64,000 bases of DNA from Cliona cf. orientalis. Its lineage: Eukaryota > Porifera > Demospongiae > Clionaida > Clionaidae. Numbering within the stretch: position 1 is the first letter of the stretch; each line of letters opens with the position of its first letter. The DNA is taken from NCBI GenBank assembly GCA_963930775.1, contig OZ005703.1, positions 2,294,001-2,358,000 on the forward strand, given 5' to 3'. Below the pieces are notes generated by a model, which saw only the letters and a list, made by a program, of their open reading frames with translations, had not been told where the DNA came from and ran no database searches. Positions 11,242-25,613 of the stretch are shown one piece after another. Made by a program: the position numbers and the translations under genes.

Positions 11242-12955
11242 CTGAAAGACAGGAAAGAAGCTTGGAGGCACTGAACTTGACGAATCTGGACAACTACCAC
11301 CGTTGCATATATAGCTCTCGAGGAAACATTTTTATTGTCGTACCGGTGGGCACAAATGGGAATGTAGTCAAACAGTTGTTGCAAGGGATCGAAAACAATA
11401 ACAACAACAAATAAACAAATAAAATGGTCACAGGCTGACCGATTGTATGACTGAAGAAAGGCTTTAAGTATTTTTTTACTTGTGTACCCGGTATATTATA
11501 GGAATACTATGATCATGGATCATGATCATGAGGTACCAGTGCATGTTTTCAACAAAGTTTGCTTTAGGATTCAGTTCAGTGCATATACTATAATATTCAA
11601 AACAAGCACTATAATCAGGGGCGTAGCTAGCCCATGAACATTGGTGTGGCTGAAGTGTGTTGAAAAGTGGGGGGGTGATGCTTAATTTTGTATCCATGAT
11701 TTAGAGAACCTGGTAGCTATTTAGCATTTTGTTACTCAAGCTTAAAAGAAAGTTAAGATTTAAATAATCTTGTGAAGATTGGTGTGGCAAGAGCAACACT
11801 CTGCCATACCCTGGCTACGCCACTGCTATAATCACTAGGCATAGGCTCCCACCTTTCTTAATCTTGTAGGCTTATATGCTGGAGCAATCCCAGATCTCAA
11901 AAAGGTGACCTCCCATTGAATTGAACTCACTTCACTACGTAGTTAAGTGAGTTCAATTGGCCATACCTGCATATGAGATGCAATAATATTATACATGTGT
12001 GCAGTAAATGTACTACATGTATTAATCCCTTGGTGTAATTTTAATAATTTCCAAAGTCCTTGTGGAAAAATTAACGTCATTATGATATTAGGGGGAGGGG
12101 GTCTTAGTCCATGACGCTATACAACTGCATTAATTGTCAGCACTATATATATATACCAGTAGGCTTTAGTTGTGACTGTACATTCTTGTGGTTGAACAAG
12201 TCTAGACATGCCTCCAGCACTCATTGAATGTGTCAAAAGTTGCATTTTAGTTGGACAGCTATGTCAAGCACTATATAATAGCTAGAAGTGTAGCTATAGG
12301 CAAGCAAGAAACTGTAAAGGGAAGATGTAGCAGAATACAAATGAATACCAAATGTGTAGGCTAAATGGAGCATAATTAGAGTTTCATGTTGAATCTATGC
12401 TGAAATGCTGTGACGTTAAGAGAGGAGGGAGGGGGATAAAAAGTTAACGTCATAATGATGTTAATTTTTCCATTAGTACTTTGGATAAGCCCCCTAACAT
12501 GTTAATATCTAGTCATAACAAATGGAGAAGCTTGAGTAAGTAATCCCACCATGTGTGGTAGTCCCATGTAGAAAACGAGCATTATTCCTATCACATTTTG
12601 ACCATTATTTCTACTTTACATGATTGTAACGTTACTCTGCTGTGCATGGAATCTCCCAGAAAGCTCAAATTAAGGCTCTAGTGACTTCAATCTGCTAGGA
12701 GTGAGCCAACTTTTGATTTCAACTGTCAAAGCATAGTATTAGGAGATCTAATTAAATTAAGCGAATTAAAAATGGAATAATATTCGTTTTCTACATGGGA
12801 CTGCCACATGTATTATGTGTGTGCACATATATGGTAAAAGTGATGGTTATTGCATGTTTGAAGCCCTAGCCTATTAATAATATCATTATACTAGCACTAA
12901 TCAGGAATTTTGTAGTATCCATGGCAACACTGGGTTAGCCTTCTTTGGTATATGC
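11242..12955. other. Intergenic DNA with three inverted-repeat pairs
   Basis: Short arms lie at 11930-11959 (TGAACTCACTT and complement). A longer pair is 12045-12095 versus 12445-12495 (CCAAAGT ... GGAAAAATTAACGTCATTAT and its complement). Another pair is 12547-12588 versus 12774-12814, sharing GTCCCATGTAGAAAACGA. These look like diverged foldback elements. No coding exon is recognised. Confidence 0.55.
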
Positions 12956-12956
12956 A

Positions 12957-13162
12957 TACTGTATAGCCGGAAAATTTGGTGGTTTGGCGGTCTATTATTA
13001 CAACCGCCAAATTAAAATCCGCCAAAATTTCCTACTCGCATATATACGTATGGCGATCCCGTACCGAACCGCCAAATTTAAATCCGCCAATATTCTTTCA
13101 ATAGCGATTTTGGGCTCAACCGCCAAATTTAATGCCCGCCAATATTTCCGGCTATACGGGTA
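12957..13162. mobile_element. CCGTA/TA small element, CGCCAAATT type, copy 1
   Basis: About 205 bp. The left end is TACTGTATAGCCGGAAAATT and the right end is AATATTTCCGGCTATACGGG. The interior is built from repeated CGCCAAATTT words in both orientations. Nearly identical copies lie at 56102-56323 and 62616-62825. Confidence 0.85.
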
Positions 13163-14100
13163 ATATTATTATTATAGTATAATGATGGCATGTCTATTTA
13201 TTATAGTTACAGCTAGATTACGTTATAATATATATTATTGTGAAGTCCTGTGGAAACCTAACATTAATACTGCAAAGGAAATATACTTTTAATTTGGGGC
13301 ATGTTCTGATCAATTAAACCAGCTTTTCTTGTTCAATTGTACTAAATCCCACTTCTCTCCCCCACTTGGTGCAAACCAGTCCAGCCATGCTATCCTTTCA
13401 CTGGACAATTTAACCTATACCAGTGAAGCTCATTCATGAGAAGCTCATTCTGAAGCTCATTCATGAGATAGCTAGTTATCAATAATTAAATACTAAGTGC
13501 TGAGGATGTGGGTAAGTACTGGTACTCATTGCTCATCACTCCTTGTAGTAGTATACACATAATATAATATTACATGTACTGGTACTATGCTCTTGGTGCT
13601 ACTTGCATTGAGTGTAAAGATTTTAACTTTTAGGGTGCAGGCTTCTTTTGAATCGAGGTTTTGTGGTTCAATTAATGTACTCCAATTCTTTTATCTAGTT
13701 ATTTATGGATCAATAAAATTATAATTAAGGTGCCTATTATAATCATAGATCTTGAGATAATAATTATGGTGATTTCTGTGCTGACGATGATGATAATGAC
13801 GACACAGCCAATTACTTTTAATTATCCCTTGCACATCGCACATGGTAATTAACCTAGCCAGGGACAAATTAAGTTACATGTGTATCACCCATAATAATAT
13901 TATTATTATAAAGTTAATACGACAAGCATACAAAAAATGCCCCATGTATGCGCTCCCCCCCCCCCCCTCTCTCTTCACGCAATTTATACAGTACATATGT
14001 CACGTGCAGGCATGTGTTATAGCTTAGCCTAGTGCTATAGTCTAGCACTATAGCCTAGCCTATGCTGCTACTGTTCTTTGCAAGTCAGCTGTCTATGAAA
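13163..14100. other. Intergenic repeats
   Basis: 13251-13335 (GGAAACCTAACATTAATACT through CCAGCTTTTCTTG) matches 63355-63458. A GGGTGCAGGCT-family repeat lies around 13500-13690. A C-run lies at about 13956-13967. No gene is recognised. Confidence 0.5.
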
Positions 14101-14109
14101 AGTTAGGGA

Positions 14110-14706
14110 ATGGCACCTATTTCTGTCACTGAAAGCCTTTATGGAGTAAGCGTTTACTATGGGTTACAGTGGGTGAAGCTTTACAAGGTTACAGGTAGCC
14201 CTAGAGTTGCTGTAATTACATCCACCTGTGTTCCAACGCTAAATGAGCAATTCAGTGGAGTGTGGTTTCCTCCATGTAAAGCTATCCACAACAAAAACCT
14301 TATCATAACAAAAACAAATGTCCTACGTACATATCTCATAATCTGCTCCAGTAGTGAAGTACTAATGCATACAACTTTGTGTGTGTGTGTAAGTACATAC
14401 GAATGTTTTGTTGCTATTCTTGCTACTGATACCTTATTTAGTCATAGTGCTAATTGCGCTGGCACTGTGTACGTACCAATTTGTTCTGTGTGTCTTCCTA
14501 TAATATTATTATACATATGTAACTACATCTCTCCATTTATCGTCACTCGATCTTCTTATCCTACCCAGGATTCCTCATATTATTGGGACTTTTTTAGCAT
14601 TCTTACAATACTGAGAATTTCATTTTTTCCCCCCACTTCATGGTTATATTTGTGCCCAAGGCATATGTTACATGACTTTTCTATATTAATAATAACATTG
14701 TTGTGA
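14110..14706 (+). CDS. Open reading frame of 198 codons, unrecognised
   Basis: This unusually long single frame for such AT-rich DNA starts at an ATG at 14110. The predicted product is hydrophobic and Cys/Ser-rich, with a possible membrane-like segment near the middle (VYVPICSVCLPIILLYI). No family motif, splice signals or codon-use support are evident. It could be a chance frame or an old transposon piece. Confidence 0.2.
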   Translation: MAPISVTESLYGVSVYYGLQWVKLYKVTGSPRVAVITSTCVPTLNEQFSGVWFPPCKAIHNKNLIITKTNVLRTYLIICSSSEVLMHTTLCVCVSTYECFVAILATDTLFSHSANCAGTVYVPICSVCLPIILLYICNYISPFIVTRSSYPTQDSSYYWDFFSILTILRISFFPPTSWLYLCPRHMLHDFSILIITLL

Positions 14707-15560
14707 GACACAGTTGATATAAATAATTACTTTCTAGACTTACCTATATCACTTTTGTGATTCTCCACTGTGTTTTCTATCACTAATAATTGTATATTTT
14801 CACATGCAATAATCCAGTCTCTTTGGTGGGCCTTAATTGGCACACGCTGCCACCAAAAAAGACATAACTTATGAGTTCTTGTAATGCATAATATAATTAC
14901 CTAATGTGTCCGCTGCAAATGTATTCTTTGAAGGCCAGCCGGCTCAAACAGTATGGTAATAATAATAGTATTATGTCGATTGTACACACAACAAAACATG
15001 AACATTCACAAGTATATGTGTTTGATGTCACAATCATGGGATAATGTGACTGAACACTACTAACAGCATGCCTAAGTACAATCGAGTGCCAGTCAGTACA
15101 GTGCGCATGTGCAGATGAAGACCACACCCCTAACTGCAGGCCAGGGGTAGCTAGCTAGAGAAAGAGAGAAGTGAGTAATCACTTGAGGTTATTATAATTA
15201 GTTGCTGTATGATACTGTGAGATGAGTGTTTAAGTATACAAGTTCATTATATACACACCTATAGCTCATATGTGCACACAAATGCAAGCACATGTAAATC
15301 TTGATTCAGAAGCCATAATAATGTGCATAAGTGGCTTCCTTCAGTGATCCACAGCTATTGGTGATTATTTATGGGTGATTCCCGTCTGATCTGACAATGC
15401 GTTAGAATCTGTGTATCCCTCTCTCTTACACGTGGTTCCAAGCCGTCCTCAACTTGCAAAAAAGATATAAGTACAGGTACTCACTCCTTGTACATACATT
15501 GGTACTGTGCCATCTATTGTCACATAATTGCATTGAGTGGAAATTGAGGGTGCAGGCTTC
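14707..15560. other. Intergenic DNA
   Basis: AT-rich sequence; from about 15440 it contains a copy of the GGGTGCAGGCT-family repeat. Nothing else is recognised. Confidence 0.4.
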
Positions 15561-15624
15561 CTTTGAATAGAGCTAGGTTTTGCACGTGGTTAGAGTTTAC
15601 ACAAGAGCATGCAGTGCTGCAGAT

Positions 15625-15831
15625 CATGAAGCCAAGGTTTATTCCAGCAGCGGCCGCGGCGCGGTCTCCTCCTCACACTAGGTCGCCAGGACTTGGTGGA
15701 GGAGCTCGAGGAGGGAGGGGAGGACGAGGTGGGAGGAGAGGACGAGGAGGGAGGAGAGGACGAGGGGGTAGAGGAGGAAGAGGAGGAGAGAGGTGGGGGA
15801 GGAGGAATGAGAAAATACTAAAAGAATTAAG
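15625..15831 (+). CDS. GC-rich RGG-repeat exon-like piece
   Basis: In a frame from about 15563, residues of the form PRFIPAAAAARSPPHTRSPG are followed by a run of Arg-Gly-Gly repeats, then EKILKELR just before GTAAGA at about 15832. The GC content contrasts sharply with the flanks. RGG repeats occur in RNA-binding proteins such as GAR1 and fibrillarin. The tract is also a simple purine repeat (GAGGAC/GAGGAG), so coding status is uncertain. Confidence 0.25.
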
Positions 15832-15904
15832 AGTAAGATATATGCAGTCAACCTATACTATAATATTATTATTATCATTTTACTTCTTATTTACTGACAG
15901 ATAA

Positions 15905-16297
15905 AAAAACTGCAAGGTTACCATAAACTTTAAATAAATATTATAGCCAAACATCATTATACATCTTATTTATTTCATCACTAAACTATTACTGCTGTGC
16001 TTTATGTACGATAATATTTATTATTATTATTATTATCAGTCTTTAATGCCATGAAAAACTTGACCACAAGGCCACAGCATGCAATACCAAAGCACCTGCA
16101 GCCAACGCGCGCGCGCACATGACAATATTATTAATAATTATTATTAATAACAATGACATAACATCATTCGTACGAGACCCGCGCATGCGCTTCAGCTCCA
16201 TCATCGCATGGAATGTCATTGTGCTCTATCATGCATATCATTGGACAGTATGCAATGTCATTTTGACAAAAAATAAGGACAACAAGAATAAAAAACA
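15905..16297. other. Intergenic DNA
   Basis: AT-rich with TTA/TAA runs and a short GCGCGCGC stretch. No gene is recognised. Confidence 0.4.
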
Positions 16298-16396
16298 ACG
16301 AAATTGAAGGATGAAGTAGGGATGACCGGGTCAAAAAGTACACAAACAAGATTTGTCGTAGGGATAATCATATACACCATACATCCCTACGCTTGA
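16298..16396 (-). repeat. CATCCCTAC-family short repeat, copy C
   Basis: Reverse-complement match to the copies at 3764 and 4273. It holds AGTAGGGATGACC near the left end and CATACATCCCTACGC at the right end. Confidence 0.65.
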
Positions 16397-16399
16397 TTT

Positions 16400-19030
<2,631 letters not shown>

Positions 19031-19039
19031 ATTGGTTGA

Positions 19040-19428
19040 TTGGCTGCCCGCGAGAGCTGAGAGTAGCCATATGCGTGCATGCGCTCGATGCAAATAAAAG
19101 AGGCCACGTTCCGCAGTCAACTGATCATTTGAAACTGACACTCATCCTCGCGGATCATATCCAGCCAACGCTCTTTGTCCCGACCTCGCCGCCACGCGTG
19201 AACAAGCAACAACAACGCGAGTCCAGAATAAAAGAGGACGTCTTCGATCCTCGGAGCTCAGAGATCGGACATCGTTCGCAACTCTGTATTGGAAATTTAT
19301 CCTCTTTTGCAACTCTGCATTGCGTTTGATTGGATTTCTGCTGGCGCGACCTCACTGTTGGTTGACTCGGGTCACGACGAAGCGTGTAATAAAATTATTC
19401 TGAGAGCTAAACCACCGATATTCGAACG
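19040..19428 (+). promoter_or_regulatory. Presumed promoter of TRAF-like gene 2
   Basis: GC-rich compared with neighbours, with several ATTGG boxes (about 19030-19042 and 19328). The stretch from about 19288 (TCCTCTTTTGCAACTCTGCA) aligns with 120-238 upstream of TRAF-like gene 1. Confidence 0.4.
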
Positions 19429-21119
19429 ATGCCAGGATACAGTGTGCCGCGGAGACTCTTCAAAGATAAGAACTGTCTCGATCTGAATCGCTACCAATGT
19501 TCGAAATGCGAGCTGCTGCTAAAAGATCCCGTCCGCAGGCTTCCGCGCTGCGGACACAGGCTCTGCAAATCTTGCATCGACGGCCTGCCTGCACCTGCAA
19601 AGTGTCCACGACAGGATTGCAAGAAAGATTTTGTGCAAGAAAATGGAGAAATGGTAAATCTTCAATTCAGTGTCACATAGTGCGCACCTAGCTGCATGGT
19701 CCTTCCTTAACAGTTTAGTGATGAGCTTTACATAACTATTTATATAGCTAGTCTGTTGTGCATAACTTGATAGGAAAGTCAAGTTGTCAGTGGCTACATT
19801 AAGTTACATGCTATATTATCATAGTGACTGAACTGGCATGCAGTGATTTTTTTTTATTCTTTTGATATTATTTTTCCCCTGTGCACATGCACCACTTAAT
19901 GTTAATAGTGTCAACCAGATGATTCTGTTAAGCAAGAAATCAGAAATCTACGAGTTATCTGTCCATATTCTGAAGCTGGTTGCAGGTGGGAAGGAAAATT
20001 TCACGATTATCTTCGGCATAAAGAGATTTGTGATGCTGTAGTTGGCCTTCCATCGTATAAACGTGATAATGTGCGTCTTTTCCACTCAATCTCTCCAGTT
20101 CAGTCATTTAGTGAGCAACAAGAAGATGATCATTGCTGTGCATCTGCGCATGTACGACCATATGAGCTGGAGGATCGTAAAAACTCGCCACATTCGGGGA
20201 GAGAGCAGTGCCCGATCAGTCCTCTTACCCCTCCAAGTGCCGAGAGCTACATGGAGGACTGCTACCAGCATGAGCGTCACTTGCACATGCAGGAAAGTGA
20301 TCATTCAGTTGTAGAATATAGCCACATTTTGATGATGGCCAATTGTTGCCAACTATTGACTCAGAGAGAGATCATGCCTGTGCCAGCATCAGACCATGAA
20401 GTGGATATGACGATAATCATAAATACTCAAGAGCTTAATGTACAACGATTTCAAGTTCCACTGCGATCTGAGAATAAAATGCAAGGGATACACAACAGAT
20501 CCCTTTCCTTCACAATGCAACAGTTGGAAGATGCAGTAGCTTTGCTAAATTCCCGAGTGGCCAAATTAAAGGAAAAATATCAATTGTTGAACACTAAACT
20601 TGAGGAACATAATTTTAGACTCTCTCTGATCGAAAACAGCAATCATGATGGCACGATGATTTGGAAGATTCCTCAGTTTAGCCAGAGAAAAGCTGATGCT
20701 GAGAATGGAAGAAGCACATTCCTCTTCTCCCTGCCCTTCTACTCTCAGACTGGTCGCTATGGCTATACAAGATGTGTCTTCGCCTCTACATCATGGGGGA
20801 TGGGATTGGGAAGGGCACTCACCTCTCACTGTTCTTTGTGGTGATGCGTGGAGAGTTTGACAACATCCTCCAGTGGCCATTCACACACAAGGTCACCTTC
20901 AAGCTCATCAACCAGGCGGGAGGCAGGGATATTATCGATACCTTCCAACCAGACCCAATGAGTACCGCATTCAGAAAGCCAAAATCTGATATGAATATTG
21001 CCTGTCAGGGATGCCCACGATTTGTATCCCACACTGAACTGGAATGGAGTGGGCTTATTGTTGAGAATACAATTTTTATTAAATGTATTGTTGATACTAC
21101 CACCATTTTTCACCCATGA
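19429..21119 (+). pseudogene. TRAF-like gene 2, frameshifted in the MATH domain
   Basis: Same two-exon structure as the gene at 239: exon 1 is 19429-19653 (75 codons, RING), and the second coding part starts at 19933 after AG. The RING has Cys/His at the same places with two extra residues, and the TRAF zinc finger and coiled coil are intact. Near 20764-20771 the sequence GGCTATACAAGATG replaces GGCTACAAGATG of copy 1, a 2-nt insertion. As a result the upstream frame ends at 20844, about 40 residues into MATH, while the rest of MATH continues in another frame from about 20772 to the stop at 21119. Everything else is highly conserved. The break is recent, or it is an assembly error, or it yields a MATH-truncated protein. 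The deduced intact family role is that of a TRAF adaptor. Confidence 0.82.
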
Positions 21120-22244
21120 ATAGTCAGTTACATTGACATAAATAGGATTAAAACTTCATAAAATTTTAATTTAATTAATGTGATCATTGTAAAAATTAAT
21201 CAGTATAGTAATAATTATGGTATTTATTCCTTATCTCATTCTGTCTTGGTTTTTCTAAGTTTGTTTGGATTAATAAAATGCATTATGAGTTAATGTATTG
21301 ATCTGGATAGTGCACATGCAACATAATAAATAATAAATTAAATAATATTATTACTGTTTCAGTTATATATAATATTATACTATAATAATATTTCTCCTCT
21401 CACATCCCACAGTCCATGACTTATGTATGTTGACATTACATGCATATGGATGTCTAAGTATTTTAAATGGAGAATATACACACCCCATTATGGCCAGTGA
21501 CCAGCAGATAACGGAGATGCCGTCCCCTCTAAAAAAACTCATGATCACCACTGGCCATGGTATGTGTGTGTGTGTGCTAGTAATATAAATAATTTGTACA
21601 CCCATTCAAGATCTACCGCTGGCCATGCATAGTGTGTGTATACATTTACTCTGGTAATAATATTCAATGATTTTGTGTGCATGTGTCAAGGGCATATTAT
21701 AGATTCCCCACATGCACGTGTATGTGTGCACGTGTCTATGATTTACTTCAGTATTGGGATGTATGCAGTGGGAGCCATTTAAGATACAGCCAGGGGTTAT
21801 CTGCATATATAGAGCCCAGCAGGGTATGTTTCTCCCCAAAAATTTACACAAAGTTAATTGAAGTTCATAAAATATTGCTTAAATGGCTTTTTTGGGAACA
21901 CGAATGTCAATTTATGCTTAGCTTCCTGCACTTCGCGCGGTGGGGGAATATCCCCCTCCCGTATAACAAATGAAACCACATACTCTATACACGACTTTCC
22001 CATAATAATAATAACAACCATGTTTTCATGCAACATATACGCTAGCTGTTGGGGTTTTATCTGGCCCAAAGATTGGGGGGGGGGGGGATAGGCAAGGTAT
22101 GCTGGTGAGTTGTGGTATGCCATTATATCACTTCACTGCATGGTGCCGATAGGGACCGAGTGATAATAATTTCTGTCACATATTTTGAGGTAATACACTG
22201 GCATCATTGGCTTCAATCCTCATCCAGTAGAAAAAAATTAGTAT
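21120..22244. other. 3' flank of TRAF-like gene 2 and intergenic DNA
   Basis: The 3' flank (CACCCATGAATAGTCAGTTA and the following several hundred bases, including CAGTCCATGACTTA near 21411) is similar to 48545-49300 downstream of the degraded TRAF locus there. The duplicated segment therefore reaches well past the coding end. A G-run lies at 22076-22087. Confidence 0.55.
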
Positions 22245-22259
22245 AGTCACTACTGGACA

Positions 22260-22710
22260 AGAATAGTCTGAAAAGTAACTTGATAGTGTCTTATATGTGT
22301 CTTAAAATGTGTCTGTGAAATTGATCTCACTGAAAAGCATCTGAAAAGTGTATGAAGGTCTTTGACTGGGACTCTAAGAAGAGTCTTAAAATTCTACATG
22401 GTCTCAAGTTACTTTAAGATAGAGTCTTAAAAGAGTCTTAGCAATCTGCAGCTGAAAAACGTCTGAAGTTGAAATGGTACTTTAAGATGTAATCTTAAAG
22501 AGTCCTAGTGATCTGAAAAAGTCTGAAGTTGAAAATGGTACTTTAAGATGTAGTCTTAAAAGAGTCTTAGCAATCTGAAAAGGCTTGAATTTGAAAAGGG
22601 TAGAAAATCATAGCAATCTGAAAAAAGCCTGAAGTTGTTAAAAATTAATGCTAATTTAAGATATAGTCTTAAAAGAGTCTTAGCATTGATGCAATCTGAA
22701 GAAGTCTGAA
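22260..22710. repeat. Left subterminal repeats of the outer CACTA element
   Basis: About a dozen variants of AGTCTTAAAAGAGTCTTAGC and TCTGAAAAGTCTGAAG in direct order. In plant CACTA elements such subterminal motifs bind the regulatory protein; that role here is an inference. The complementary words (TTTTAAGAC) dominate 34200-34660. Confidence 0.75.
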
Positions 22711-23237
<527 letters not shown>

Positions 23238-25185
23238 CTCCCCCAGCATGCTTTCCTTGTCTTTAATTCTTGTATGCAGAGGATGCTTGTCACGGTCACG
23301 TGACTCTATCAAAAGCGAATTGCACAATTTTGCTATACCACAAAGACTGCATTTGTTGCCCTCAAGAAAGATTTTGTGCATTGTAGCTAGCCGAATTGCC
23401 CGAGGTCCTGAGGCCAAAAAAAAGAAAGAATCAAGCACCTTTTCTGTAGATGGGCTGCTGTTTGTCCTTATGGTATTTTCCTGGGACCTGCGAGCAGTGT
23501 AGGCCTTCGTTAAACGCCTCGATAGATCCAGCATCAGGCAAAGAGTGCTAATGACGACCTAAAGTACAGTGCATTTTTATAAAGCAAGCGCAGCAAGGGC
23601 CAAATAAGCTCAGGTAAATTCAATCTGCATACGATTCGGGCTGTTATTAAAGCTCGCAGACCCAAGTGCTTGAGTTTGCCGAGTTCGTTTCAAGTTTGTA
23701 CCACACGCTACTCATTTCACCCTGGTTTTATTCCATATTTGAAATTCACAGAATTTTATTAGAAAGCTACATGTACACATGTAGCTTTCATTCATTTCAA
23801 AATTTACTTTTCCATGTCCATTTGATATAAATTATTCCGTATGCTTTATCCGAGTTCTGCCCACACTAGTCGGAAGTAGTCGTTCCGAACTACTCGGCAT
23901 TTTTTGCTGCCACTAAAGCCAACGCACAGACTAAAAGTGTAGTTTGGCTATTGACCAACATCACTCAAATCATCCTGGGCAGAACCCTATTCTATGTATA
24001 AGGCTATCAATAGAATATTATGTGGAGCCCACATAATACCTTATCCTAAACCAGCGGTCATTTATGGCTGCATACATAAGTGCTTACTGTGCTATCATTT
24101 ACATGTATGTAGGTATCTATGCTGAATTATCATTCAAGATGCACATGCTAATGACAATTGTGAAGGACTGAGTCTCTACAACAGTGGTTGAAGAAAAGAA
24201 GAGCACAGGACGGGGGCAGAAGACTGAATTTAAAGAGCTGGAGGTAAACAATTATGATAACATGTTTTTGTATGCATTTTTGAACAGCTGGAGTATACAT
24301 AATATTATCAGGTAGCTTATGATTGGGAACCTTAGTTTGAATTCCCGTAAATGCATTCGGTCCTAAATAGGTTAAAACTATCAAATTATATTTATCTGTC
24401 GGTCCATCCGTCAGTAACAGAGGGCCAGCGGAAGCAATTTGACCTCGAGGCACACCATGCTGGATCTCGGGCTACTGAGTGTTTTAAGTGAGAACTCGGC
24501 GTTCTCTGTGAATGGAAATTGTAGCACTGGCTACAGGTGGGAACGATAGCTACTGAACGGACCGTTCAAAGGTTAAGCAACACTGGGCACTTACATGTAG
24601 CGGCCTGCAGTTAGCTAGGCAGCTGGATTCATGTGGTGGAGTCGTCGTCGTGGAGGTAGCTGATTCTGTGATTGGCTTCTTGTGTTCAGATGTCGGAGAG
24701 GGAGACGGCAAGCGAACTAACAAGTTTCTTGGCCAGTTGATTAATTAGAATACAGGATGTCAAAATGTGCATGTTTATGGAAGGTTTTAGTAATTTGGCT
24801 ATGTGCTCCAAGTGGGTGTCAGAACGTGCATGCACAACAGAATGTTTGAGAGTTAACTTGGCCAGTCCTTGCTAGCAATGCTGATAACCTTTGCTCTCAG
24901 AAACAACATGTACGATTAGATTAGAGTCATCTACAAGCATCAGTTCACTTTCTCCCGTGCACACTACAAACCTAATAAACCAGGGAGTGGGCGAGCGAAG
25001 CGAGCCCCACTCCTTGTACGCTAAAACAAATTAACTAGCGTCTATATATTATATAATATAATATTTGAGCAAAGATACATGTAATTATGATGCTCTGGTA
25101 CTTGTATATTCACAGGAAGACGACTTTTTTTGTGGAAGAGTGAAAAGTTGGCAAAGAGAACGAACCTCAGATCAAAAGAGGAAAG
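23238..25185. other. Outer-element interior, weak coding-like traces
   Basis: A plus-strand stretch at about 23370-23500 reads ILCIVASRIARGPEAKKKKE and on to a stop, which looks protein-like, but no family is recognised. 24540-24660 shares words with 5S rRNA (GGTTAAGCAACACTGGGC). The rest is featureless. Confidence 0.3.
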
Positions 25186-25204
25186 AAGTACACTGTTAAA
25201 AAAT

Positions 25205-25400
25205 GGGTACTCTGGTAATACCTTTAGGGGACTTCAAGGTTATGTTTATCGTTAATACCCTAGGGGTATTACATTCAATACCCTTTGGGGTATGGCTCTA
25301 GTACCCTTGGGGTATTGGCTCAAGTACGGTGGAGTACTACTCCAAGTACTCTAGAGGTACTGTCACAGACATGTGTGGTACTACAGCAGGTATCACAGTT
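25205..25400. repeat. Left subterminal repeats of the inner element
   Basis: At least six partly palindromic words of the type AATACCCTAGGGGTATTAC, AATACCCTTTGGGGTAT and AGTACCCTTGGGGTATTGG. They recur in complement near the right end (33945-34105). Subterminal repeats in CACTA elements are usually protein-binding sites needed for transposition; here that is inferred from position and repetition. Confidence 0.7.
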
Positions 25401-25613
25401 GACGAAGGCATAGGGTTGCTAGCATTGATCCAGTGCATGCATGTGCAAATTGTTGTAATTACAGTTTCCACCATGTCATAAATACGACCTCATAACTCAC
25501 ACAAATCATAATCATTAACAAAAAGAAAACTGCATAAACAATTAACTAAAAAAAAAAAAAAACTAAAAATGAGATATGAAGTGTTTTACAATGTGAGATG
25601 CTCTGAAAAGTGT

